DNA from: Desulfobacterales bacterium
GTDB taxonomy: Bacteria > Desulfobacterota > Desulfobacteria > Desulfobacterales > ETH-SRB1
Assembly (NCBI GenBank): GCA_030017395.1
Contig: JASEIZ010000094.1
Span: 1-7,958, forward strand
Length of the DNA: 7,958 bases
Direction: 5' to 3'
Below are positions 1-5,293 of the stretch, one piece after another (the first letter of the stretch is position 1; the number at the start of each line of letters is the position of its first letter). Below the pieces are notes generated by a model. It was not told the DNA's origin. It did not search any database and saw only the letters and a list, made by a program, of their open reading frames with translations. A program made the position numbers and the translations under genes.

Positions 1-24
1 CAAGTACGGGGCAGGCTTATCAAG

Positions 25-63
25 TCCGGCATGACGATTTCAAGACTTTTTACGATTTCATCA
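25..63 (+). repeat. Dispersed intergenic repeat copy upstream of rplU
   Basis: The stretch reads TCCGGCATGACG, a short spacer, then GACTTTTTACGATTTCATCA. The same two blocks in the same order (ACCGGAGTGACG then GACTTTACGATGCCATCA) occur at 7839-7867, and the second block occurs inverted at 7905-7924. It is therefore one member of a dispersed repeat found at both ends of the window. No function is visible; it sits just upstream of the first operon gene and may overlap its promoter region. Confidence 0.55.
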
Positions 64-103
64 ATTTTAAAAGTCGTTAAAATTAAGAGGGGAGCTAAAT
101 CAA

Positions 104-415
104 ATGTACGCTATAGTTGCTTCAGGTGGAAAACAATATAAAATTCATGAGGGAGAAACTTTAAGGGTTGAAAAGATTCCCGGAGAAACAGGTGACTTTG
201 TTTCTTTTGACAAAGTCCTCATGTTCTCAGACGGTAAAACCGTAAATGTCGGCAGACCGTTTCTTGATAATATAGTGGTTAAAGGACATATTGTTCAGCA
301 GGAAAAAGCAAAAAAAATAATTGTTTTCAAGTATAAGAAACGGAAAAGATACCGCAAAAAGCAAGGTCATCGCCAGCAAATTACTGATATTATGATAGAT
401 AATATTGAAGTATAA
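104..415 (+). CDS. rplU: 50S ribosomal protein bL21
   Basis: This is a structural protein of the large ribosomal subunit that binds 23S rRNA. The 103-residue length is typical of the family. The opening MYAIVASGGKQYKI and the basic segment KYKKRKRYRKKQGHRQ near residues 76-91 are hallmark bL21 features. The start is supported by a strong Shine-Dalgarno (AAGAGGGGAG, 85-94) about 9 bases before the ATG. It is the first gene of the rplU-rpmA-obg-proB-gatA run. A TAAAAT box at 78-83 could be a -10 element, but I see no convincing -35, so the operon promoter is unassigned. A palindromic repeat separates it from rpmA. Confidence 0.98.
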   Translation: MYAIVASGGKQYKIHEGETLRVEKIPGETGDFVSFDKVLMFSDGKTVNVGRPFLDNIVVKGHIVQQEKAKKIIVFKYKKRKRYRKKQGHRQQITDIMIDNIEV

Positions 416-429
416 TAGATTTATAAAAA

Positions 430-503
430 TACCACAGAGCATGCAGAGTGCACAGAGTGCGACCTCATTTTATTTCTCTGTGGCCTCTGTGTGCTCTGTG
501 GTA
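430..503. repeat. Imperfect inverted repeat between rplU and rpmA
   Basis: The left arm 430-457 and right arm 476-503 are 28 bases each and pair at 24 of 28 positions around an 18-base loop. Each arm is made of three units of about 9 bases (CTCTGTGNN on the right, the complement CACAGAGNN on the left). The right arm ends only two bases before the rpmA Shine-Dalgarno. A partial copy of the right arm lies at 4746-4776. There is no U-run after the stem typical of an intrinsic terminator, so it reads as a dispersed palindrome that would fold in the rplU-rpmA transcript. Confidence 0.85.
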
Positions 504-519
504 AAAAGGAGTAGAAAAA

Positions 520-774
520 ATGGCACATAAAAAAGCCGGCGGCAGTTCAAAAAACGGTCGCGACAGCAATGGACAAAGGCGTGGTGTTAAACGATATAGC
601 GGAGAAAAGGTAATAGCCGGGAACATACTGGTTCGTCAGCTTGGAACAAAGATTCATCCAGGTAATAATGTTGGAATGGGTCGAGATTACACATTATTTG
701 CAACGATTGACGGGATTGTTGCTTATGAACAAATGGGCCGTTCGCGCAAGAAAGTAAGTGTTTATGCAGCGTGA
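520..774 (+). CDS. rpmA: 50S ribosomal protein bL27
   Basis: bL27 is a large-subunit protein whose N-terminal tail reaches towards the peptidyl-transferase centre. The 84-residue length and the opening MAHKKAGGSSKNGRDS are diagnostic, as are GVKRYSGEKVIAGNI and VRQLGTKIHPGNNVGMG. There is no extra N-terminal segment of the kind that is cleaved in Firmicutes bL27, so the mature N-terminus should follow directly from this start. A good Shine-Dalgarno (AAGGAG, 506-511) lies 8 bases upstream. Its stop TGA overlaps the GTG start of obg (GTGA), which suggests coupled translation. Confidence 0.98.
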   Translation: MAHKKAGGSSKNGRDSNGQRRGVKRYSGEKVIAGNILVRQLGTKIHPGNNVGMGRDYTLFATIDGIVAYEQMGRSRKKVSVYAA

Positions 775-1772
775 AATTCATTGACGAAGCAATTATTACT
801 GTTCAGTCCGGGAGTGGAGGTCGCGGGTGTGTAAGTTTCAGGCGTGAAAAATTTATACCCCGAGGAGGACCGGATGGAGGAGACGGCGGAAAAGGCGGAG
901 ATGTTGTTTTTGTAGCGACATCACAAAAACGCACCCTGTATCAATTTCGATACAAAAAAACGCTGAAGGCTAAAAACGGCGTTTACGGACAGGGCAACCA
1001 AAAGGCAGGTAAACACGGCGAAGATCTTAAAATAGAAATTCCTCTCGGCACCATGGTCTTTAACGCCGAAACCGGAAGCCTGATAAAAGATTTTGTTAAA
1101 AACGGCGAAGCTTTTGTTATAGCAAAAGGCGGCAGAGGCGGATTAGGAAACGCACGATTTAAATCGTCAACAAACCGTACACCACGGTTTGCCCAGCCGG
1201 GTGAACCCGGCGAAACACTGACTTTAAAGATAGAACTCAAACTCCTTGCGGATGTAGGCATTATCGGTCTTCCCAATGCAGGGAAATCCACCCTTATCAG
1301 CGCAATTTCTTCAGCACGACCCAAAATAGCCGATTACCCGTTTACAACACTTACACCAAACCTTGGCGTAGTTCAAACAGACAAGGGAGAACCTTTTGTT
1401 GTTGCTGACATACCCGGATTGATATCAGGAGCACATAATGGAGCAGGACTGGGTATAAGATTTCTAAAACACATAGAGCGAACCCGAATCCTTGTTCATC
1501 TTATCGATATATCCTCTATTGACACAAACCATCCCCTTGATGTTTATAATACTATAAAGACGGAACTTGCTTTATACAGCAAGAATCTTGCAAAAAAGCC
1601 TCAGATTATTGTATTAAATAAGCTTGATATTCCAGGCGCCAATGAAGCGGCAGATATATTTCAATCCGCTGCCAAGGAAAAAAATATAGCATTAATTTCC
1701 GCCATCACCGGAAAAGGGGTTAAGCATTTAATATTACGAATTCTTGAGATATTAGATAAAACCTATGAATAA
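771..1772 (+). CDS. obg: Obg-family GTPase (ribosome assembly / stress control)
   Basis: Obg/CgtA is an essential GTPase that binds the 50S subunit during its maturation and links ribosome assembly to nutrient state. The 333-residue protein has the glycine-rich Obg fold at about residues 1-158 (for example GGPDGGDGGKGGDVVF) and a G domain after it. The P-loop is GLPNAGKST (166-174), switch I is YPFTTLTPNLG (189-199), G3 is DIPGL (213-217), G4 is NKLD (283-286) and G5 is SAITGKG (310-316). It ends just after the G domain, so it lacks the C-terminal OCT domain seen in some Gram-positive Obg proteins. The start is GTG, overlapping the rpmA stop by four bases with no strong ribosome site of its own. 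It overlaps proB by eight bases. Confidence 0.97.
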   Translation: MKFIDEAIITVQSGSGGRGCVSFRREKFIPRGGPDGGDGGKGGDVVFVATSQKRTLYQFRYKKTLKAKNGVYGQGNQKAGKHGEDLKIEIPLGTMVFNAETGSLIKDFVKNGEAFVIAKGGRGGLGNARFKSSTNRTPRFAQPGEPGETLTLKIELKLLADVGIIGLPNAGKSTLISAISSARPKIADYPFTTLTPNLGVVQTDKGEPFVVADIPGLISGAHNGAGLGIRFLKHIERTRILVHLIDISSIDTNHPLDVYNTIKTELALYSKNLAKKPQIIVLNKLDIPGANEAADIFQSAAKEKNIALISAITGKGVKHLILRILEILDKTYE

Positions 1773-2901
1773 AAACAGAAAATCATGTTTTGATTGCGCA
1801 AGACGGATTGTTGTCAAGGTCGGCAGTGGAGTCCTCACCGAAGATAACGGGTTGAATCTAAAAGCTGTCAGGTCCATCAGCAGGCAGATTTGTTATCTTA
1901 TTGACGGAGGAATAGAGATTATCTTTGTTTCATCCGGAGCTATGGCATCAGGGATAATGAAAGTCGGACTTTCCAGAAGACCGGATGAAATTCCCAAAAG
2001 GCAGGCTATTGCCGCTATTGGTCAGGCCGGACTTATCATGGAGTATGAAAAGGCATTTGCCAGATATGGGAAAAGAGTAGCTCAGATTCTTCTAACCAGT
2101 GAAGATCTCAGCAACCGAAAAAGATACTTGAATGCTCGAAACACTTTAAGCACATTGTTATCGTGGCAGTTTGTTCCGATTATTAATGAAAACGACACTG
2201 TTGCAGTGGAAGAGATTAAATTCGGAGATAATGACAACCTTGCCGCCATGATTACAATGCTGATGGATGCCGATATTCTAATCAATCTTACCGATATTGA
2301 CGGACTTTATAATAAAGATCCTCGCAACAATCCGGATGCAAAGCTGATTCCGGTTGTATCCATAATAAAAAAGAGTATTGAAAAACTTGCAAGTGATATT
2401 CCAGGCACCCTCGGAACCGGAGGAATGATTGCGAAGATAAATGCTGCAAAGAAGGTTACCGCAGCCGGAATACCTATGATAATTGCGAGCGGAACAAAAC
2501 CAGATATTTTAAAAAAGATTTTTTCCGGAAAAGACTGTGGGACCTTTTTTGTTCCGAAAAATGAAAAGCTTGCAGGACGTAAATGCTGGATTGCTTATAG
2601 TTTAAAGCCTAAGGGGGTCATCAAAATTGATAACGGCGCCGCAAATGCAATACTTAAAAAAGGAAAGAGTCTTCTTCCAAGCGGTATTATTGGCGTGGAA
2701 GGCAATTTCAGTGTAGGAGCGCCTGTAGAATTTCAAATGGATTATAATAAAAAATTGGGGACAGGCCTTGTCAATTACAGCGCAGACGATATACGTAAGA
2801 TCATGGGACTCAAGTCCAGCAAGATTAAGGAGCGCCTTGGATATAAGCCTTATGATGAAGTTATACATAGAGACAACCTGGCTATTACATATTATGATTA
2901 A
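1765..2901 (+). CDS. proB: Glutamate 5-kinase (proline biosynthesis)
   Basis: ProB phosphorylates L-glutamate with ATP to glutamyl 5-phosphate, the first and feedback-inhibited step of proline synthesis in the cytoplasm. The protein has 378 residues, close to the E. coli length. The amino-acid-kinase domain shows VVKVGSGVL (16-24), VSSGAM (55-60), NENDTV (141-146), FGDNDNLAA (153-161), TDIDGLY (176-182) and GTGGMIAK (217-224). A C-terminal PUA domain covers roughly residues 280-360 (KPKGVIKIDNGA onward). The ATG lies inside the end of obg, so translation is probably coupled. Linkage of proB to obg is common in bacteria. The usual partner proA (glutamyl-phosphate reductase) is not in the window and must be elsewhere. 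Confidence 0.97.
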   Translation: MNKNRKSCFDCARRIVVKVGSGVLTEDNGLNLKAVRSISRQICYLIDGGIEIIFVSSGAMASGIMKVGLSRRPDEIPKRQAIAAIGQAGLIMEYEKAFARYGKRVAQILLTSEDLSNRKRYLNARNTLSTLLSWQFVPIINENDTVAVEEIKFGDNDNLAAMITMLMDADILINLTDIDGLYNKDPRNNPDAKLIPVVSIIKKSIEKLASDIPGTLGTGGMIAKINAAKKVTAAGIPMIIASGTKPDILKKIFSGKDCGTFFVPKNEKLAGRKCWIAYSLKPKGVIKIDNGAANAILKKGKSLLPSGIIGVEGNFSVGAPVEFQMDYNKKLGTGLVNYSADDIRKIMGLKSSKIKERLGYKPYDEVIHRDNLAITYYD

Positions 2902-2907
2902 TATTGC

Positions 2908-4386
2908 ATGAAACTACACGAACTTACAATACATGAAGCCCGCGACCTTTTAATGAAAAAGGATATATCTTCACAGGAGCTAACCAGAGCTGTTCTTGAC
3001 CGGATCGAATCTGTTGAGAAAAAGGTAGAGGCATACATTACAATCGACGCTGAAACAGCGGTAAAGCAAGCTGAGCTTGCGGATAAAGAAATATCCAAAG
3101 GTAATATTTTACCTTTGTCAGGGATACCTCTTTCCGTGAAGGATATTATCTGTACAAAGGGGTTGCGCACAACCTGCGCATCAAGGATGCTTGATAATTT
3201 TACGCCCCAATACGATGCCTTTGTAATAAAAAAGCTTAAAAAGGCCGGGGCTGTAATTATCGGAAAGACAAACATGGATGAATTTGCCATGGGATCATCC
3301 ACGGAAAATTCAGGCGTGAAAACAACCCGCAACCCATGGAACTTAACCTGTATCCCGGGTGGGTCAAGCGGTGGTTCAGCCGCGGCGGTCGCAGCCGATA
3401 TGTGCCTTGGCTCACTTGGTTCCGATACCGGCGGGTCGATACGCCAGCCCGCCTCTCATTGCGGAGTTGTCGGGATGAAACCCACGTATGGAAGGGTTTC
3501 ACGATTCGGTCTTATTGCTTTTGCATCCTCGCTTGATCAGATCGGTCCGCTTGCAAAGGATGTTTTAGATTGCGCCATGCTTATGAATGTTATCGCAGGT
3601 TACGACCCGGCAGATTCCACTTCAGTGTCCGAAGCTGTGCCGGATTATACATCCTTTTCAAATAATGGTTTAAGCGGAATGACTATCGGCATTCCAAAGG
3701 AATATAACGAGACAAAAGGACTCGATCCTGAGGTTTCCGGCGCAATTAAAAATGCCGTCAAAGTGATTGAGGGTCTTGGAGCAAAATGTGTTGAAATTAC
3801 ATTGCCACACACTAAATATTCTGTGGCAGCCTATTATGTTATAGCCCCTTCAGAGGCAAGCTCGAACCTTGCAAGATACGACGGCGTAAAATACGGTTTT
3901 AGAGACAAAGAGAAAAACAGCCTGATCAATATGTATAGATCCTCAAGAACAAAGGGGTTCGGAGCGGAGGTTCAGAGACGGATCATACTTGGCACATACT
4001 CTCTTTCCGCCGGATATTACGATGCATATTATAAAAAAGCTTCACAGATGCGGACATTGATCATGGAGGACTTTAAAAATGTATTTAAATCATGCGACCT
4101 GATACTGTCTCCTGTGGCGCCGACTCCTGCTTTCAAAATAGGAGATAAGACTGATGATCCCCTTACAATGTATTTATCCGACATATTTACGATTTCAGCC
4201 AACCTTGCCGGAATACCAGGGATATCGGTTCCATGCGGTTTTTCATCCGCAGGCCTTCCGATCGGACTTCAACTGATGGGCAGGCATTTTGAAGAAAAAA
4301 AGATTTTAACGGCTGCTTATAATTTTGAACAAGCCACGGATTTTCATAAGAAAAAAGCAAAAATAAAAATGAGAATTAAAAAATAA
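2908..4386 (+). CDS. gatA: Asp/Glu-tRNA amidotransferase subunit A
   Basis: GatA is the glutaminase subunit of GatCAB. It releases ammonia from glutamine so that the complex can convert Glu-tRNA(Gln) (and often Asp-tRNA(Asn)) to the amidated form. The 492-residue protein is of normal length. The amidase-signature triad is visible: Lys78 in GIPLSVKD, cis-Ser153 in GGSSGGS, and nucleophile Ser177 in GSDTGGSIRQ. The end PIGLQLMG...FEQATDFHKK is also typical, followed by a short lysine-rich tail. It starts six bases after proB without an obvious Shine-Dalgarno, so it probably depends on coupling. Neither gatC nor gatB flanks it. A general amidase is the alternative, but the N-terminal and C-terminal signatures favour GatA. 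Confidence 0.94.
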   Translation: MKLHELTIHEARDLLMKKDISSQELTRAVLDRIESVEKKVEAYITIDAETAVKQAELADKEISKGNILPLSGIPLSVKDIICTKGLRTTCASRMLDNFTPQYDAFVIKKLKKAGAVIIGKTNMDEFAMGSSTENSGVKTTRNPWNLTCIPGGSSGGSAAAVAADMCLGSLGSDTGGSIRQPASHCGVVGMKPTYGRVSRFGLIAFASSLDQIGPLAKDVLDCAMLMNVIAGYDPADSTSVSEAVPDYTSFSNNGLSGMTIGIPKEYNETKGLDPEVSGAIKNAVKVIEGLGAKCVEITLPHTKYSVAAYYVIAPSEASSNLARYDGVKYGFRDKEKNSLINMYRSSRTKGFGAEVQRRIILGTYSLSAGYYDAYYKKASQMRTLIMEDFKNVFKSCDLILSPVAPTPAFKIGDKTDDPLTMYLSDIFTISANLAGIPGISVPCGFSSAGLPIGLQLMGRHFEEKKILTAAYNFEQATDFHKKKAKIKMRIKK

Positions 4387-4404
4387 AAAAACTATCACGA
4401 AAGC
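4387..4404 (+). repeat. 18-bp direct repeat, copy 1
   Basis: The 18 bases AAAAACTATCACGAAAGC start directly after the gatA stop codon. An identical copy starts two bases after the stop codon of the small gene at 4800-4973 (copy 2 at 4976-4993). Its TCACGAAAG core (4395-4403) also occurs inverted at 4719-4727. This is a dispersed repeat that sits at gene ends here; no terminator structure accompanies it. Confidence 0.8.
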
Positions 4405-4419
4405 CTGTGGTTGCGAGCC

Positions 4420-4458
4420 GTCATTGCGAGAAGTGAGGAACGAACGACGAAGCAATCT
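4420..4458 (+). repeat. Left REP-like arm of the GIY-YIG element
   Basis: GTCATTGCGAG at 4420-4430 and CGAAGCAATCT at 4448-4458 are separated by 17 bases. They are exact reverse complements of the two blocks of the right arm. ATTGC (4423-4427) can pair with GCAAT (4452-4456) within the arm. Confidence 0.85.
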
Positions 4459-4472
4459 TATGGACGTTGCAA

Positions 4473-4679
4473 ATGAGTGGTCAATACTACGTCTACATAA
4501 TGACCAATGAGCATGACAAGGTACTCTATACAGGAATGACAAACAATCTGAAGAGGAGAGCCTACGAACACAAAGAGAAAATGATTAATGGATTCACGAA
4601 GAAATATAACATTACAAAGAAAATCGATTTGGTTAACAGTATAAATAGAAAATGGCTGAATTTGTATGAAGAATTATGA
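4473..4679 (+). CDS. GIY-YIG nuclease-like protein with internal deletion
   Basis: The start of this 68-residue protein matches small stand-alone GIY-YIG (UPF0213/YhbQ-like) proteins: QYYVYIMTN with the GIY-equivalent VYI at 7-9, LYTG with the YIG-equivalent YTG at 19-21, and NNLKRRAYEHK with the expected catalytic Arg and His region at 25-34. The end KIDLVNSINRKWLNLYEEL is also the usual end. From memory, family members are about 85-100 residues and have a middle block with a REKQIK-like motif carrying the metal-binding Glu. Here ITK (47-49) runs directly into KIDL (50-53), so roughly 27 residues seem to be missing in frame. The nuclease is therefore probably inactive. I prefer ATG 4473 (weak GGA 8 bases upstream) to TTG 4467. 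The gene lies between inverted REP-like arms. Confidence 0.7.
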   Translation: MSGQYYVYIMTNEHDKVLYTGMTNNLKRRAYEHKEKMINGFTKKYNITKKIDLVNSINRKWLNLYEEL

Positions 4680-4705
4680 GATTGCTTCGCTCCGCTCGCA
4701 ATGAC
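4679..4705 (-). repeat. Right REP-like arm of the GIY-YIG element
   Basis: AGATTGCTTCG at 4679-4689 and CTCGCAATGAC at 4695-4705 are exact reverse complements of the left-arm blocks, with a shorter 5-base centre. The first base is the last base of the GIY-YIG stop codon. ATTGC (4681-4685) can pair with GCAAT (4698-4702). Confidence 0.85.
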
Positions 4706-4745
4706 TTGGCAGCCAATACTTTCGTGAATGCTTATTAAAAAAATT

Positions 4746-4776
4746 CTTTGTGTATTCTGTGATCTCTGTGGTAAAA
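4746..4776 (+). repeat. Solo right-half copy of the rpmA-leader repeat
   Basis: This segment matches 476-506 at 25 of 31 positions, including the shared end CTCTGTGGTAAAA. It keeps the three-unit, 9-base rhythm. No matching left arm is visible nearby. As in front of rpmA, it lies shortly before a Shine-Dalgarno (here 4787-4791). Confidence 0.75.
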
Positions 4777-4786
4777 TCCATAACAA

Positions 4787-4791
4787 AAGGA
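4787..4791 (+). promoter_or_regulatory. Ribosome binding site that fixes the small-gene start
   Basis: AAGGA lies 8 bases before ATG 4800. It supports the 57-residue product over a longer reading from ATG 4728, whose extra codons would be translated from repeat sequence. Confidence 0.65.
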
Positions 4792-4799
4792 ATTTGTCT

Positions 4800-4973
4800 A
4801 TGACTGTTCAACCAAAAGGCGAAGATTTGAGAAAGGCGGTAAAGTGGGTTTCAGAAAAACGGAAGTATGAGCATGTAAAAGATTTAAAGCAGCTTACAGC
4901 CGATGCATGCCTGAAATTCAATCTATCTCCCAGGGATGCGGAATTTTTATCCCGCTTTGTTACTGAAAACTGA
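4800..4973 (+). CDS. Small conserved-looking protein of unknown function
   Basis: The predicted product is 57 residues, opening MTVQPKGEDLRKAVKWVSEK and ending NLSPRDAEFLSRFVTEN. It is charged and soluble, with no signal peptide or membrane segment. It looks like two or three short helices: DLRKAVKWVSEKRK, DLKQLTADACLKF and SPRDAEFLSRFV. I have a vague memory of similar small hypothetical proteins in Desulfobacterota but cannot assign a domain or role. Coding is supported by a Shine-Dalgarno at good spacing and protein-like composition. It stands alone between repeats, with an 18-bp repeat starting two bases after its stop. A short helix-turn-helix or nucleic-acid-binding role is possible but not shown. 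Confidence 0.75.
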   Translation: MTVQPKGEDLRKAVKWVSEKRKYEHVKDLKQLTADACLKFNLSPRDAEFLSRFVTEN

Positions 4974-4975
4974 AT

Positions 4976-4993
4976 AAAAACTATCACGAAAGC
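4976..4993 (+). repeat. 18-bp direct repeat, copy 2
   Basis: The segment is identical to 4387-4404. The two copies are 589 bases apart and bracket the GIY-YIG element and the small unknown gene. Confidence 0.8.
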
Positions 4994-5049
4994 ATAAAAA
5001 GAAATGTGTATCTCACCGCAGAGCCGCAAAGGACGCAAAGCACTTTATT

Positions 5050-5084
5050 TTTTTAAATTGTCGTGAGAGGCGACAATTTAAAAA
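5050..5084. repeat. Perfect 14-bp hairpin
   Basis: TTTTTAAATTGTCG (5050-5063) and CGACAATTTAAAAA (5071-5084) pair perfectly around the 7-base loop TGAGAGG. On either strand the T-run precedes the stem and the A-run follows it, which is the reverse of an intrinsic terminator. It could be a protein-binding palindrome or a repeat core. Confidence 0.85.
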
Positions 5085-5143
5085 CTAAGCTGTCCTAACC
5101 AAATACAATATATTTTCGAGTGACAATCTTGATAATGCGTTTC

Positions 5144-5236
5144 TTTTTGTTTTCCGTCCTCTCACACGCGGCGCACCTGCTGCGACGTATCGCTATCACG
5201 GCGAGAGCGCCTGCGCTGCGCGACGGAAAACAAAAA
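5144..5236. repeat. MITE-like fold-back with perfect 15-bp terminal repeats
   Basis: TTTTTGTTTTCCGTC (5144-5158) and its exact reverse complement (5222-5236) bound a 63-base GC-rich centre in otherwise AT-rich DNA. The centre repeats GCGC/CTGC motifs and can fold further. There is no open reading frame of note. The shape suggests a miniature inverted-repeat element, but no target-site duplication could be recognised with confidence. Confidence 0.6.
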
Positions 5237-5293
5237 AACTCTTAATCTCTGCGTACTCTGCGGCTTTGCGGTGAATAAAAAGTTAATAATATC

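Larger units (their letters stand above)
4395..4727. mobile_element. Putative small repeat element carrying a GIY-YIG gene
   Basis: Two pairs of inverted sequences enclose the GIY-YIG gene. The outer pair is TCACGAAAG at 4395-4403 and its complement at 4719-4727. The inner pair is GTCATTGCGAG plus CGAAGCAATCT (4420-4430, 4448-4458) against AGATTGCTTCG plus CTCGCAATGAC (4679-4689, 4695-4705). Each inner arm is itself a small palindrome (ATTGC...GCAAT), like a REP unit. The gene's stop codon ends on the first base of the right arm, so gene and arms look like one unit. From memory, GTCATTGCGAG...GCAATCT repeats are widespread in bacterial genomes; that this copy is or was mobile is inference. 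Confidence 0.5.
5014..5273. repeat. Long inverted repeat enclosing the pre-mutL spacer
   Basis: The left arm 5014-5040 (CACCGCAGAGCCGCAAAG onward) and right arm 5247-5273 are 27 bases each. They are reverse complements except for a few positions, mainly A/G changes. The arms again consist of three 9-base units (CTCTGCGTA, CTCTGCGGC, TTTGCGGTG). A 17-base solo piece of the left arm occurs at 7064-7080. The arms enclose two further, unrelated inverted repeats, so this looks like one repeat split by insertions or by nested repeats. Confidence 0.75.
4974..5293. other. Gene-free, repeat-built spacer before mutL
   Basis: No credible gene is present in these 320 bases. From left to right they hold the second copy of an 18-bp direct repeat (4976-4993), the left arm of a 27-base imperfect inverted repeat (5014-5040), a perfect 14-bp hairpin (5050-5084), a 93-base fold-back with GC-rich centre (5144-5236), and the right arm of the 27-base repeat (5247-5273) just before mutL. 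I could not identify a clear mutL promoter. Either read-through from upstream or a promoter in the AT-rich part around 5085-5143 is possible. Confidence 0.8.

Noticed and set aside
78..83. Promoter of the rplU operon with -10 TAAAAT
   Set aside because: No acceptable -35 lies at the right distance, so I only mention it and do not list it as a feature.
430..503. CRISPR array or intrinsic terminator between rplU and rpmA
   Set aside because: Units of about 9 bases without unique spacers are not CRISPR repeats, and the stem is followed by TAAAAAGGAG, not a T-run.
983..1324. 113-codon minus-strand open frame inside obg
   Set aside because: It is a mirror of the glycine- and GTPase-motif codons of obg and has no independent support.
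3336..3536. 66-codon plus-strand open frame inside gatA
   Set aside because: It is an alternative frame of the catalytic amidase-signature region, with no ribosome site and no family resemblance.
4728..4799. Longer N-terminus for the small unknown gene, starting at ATG 4728
   Set aside because: The extra codons are read from the right end of the GIY-YIG element and the CTCTGTG repeat, and a proper ribosome site lies before ATG 4800.
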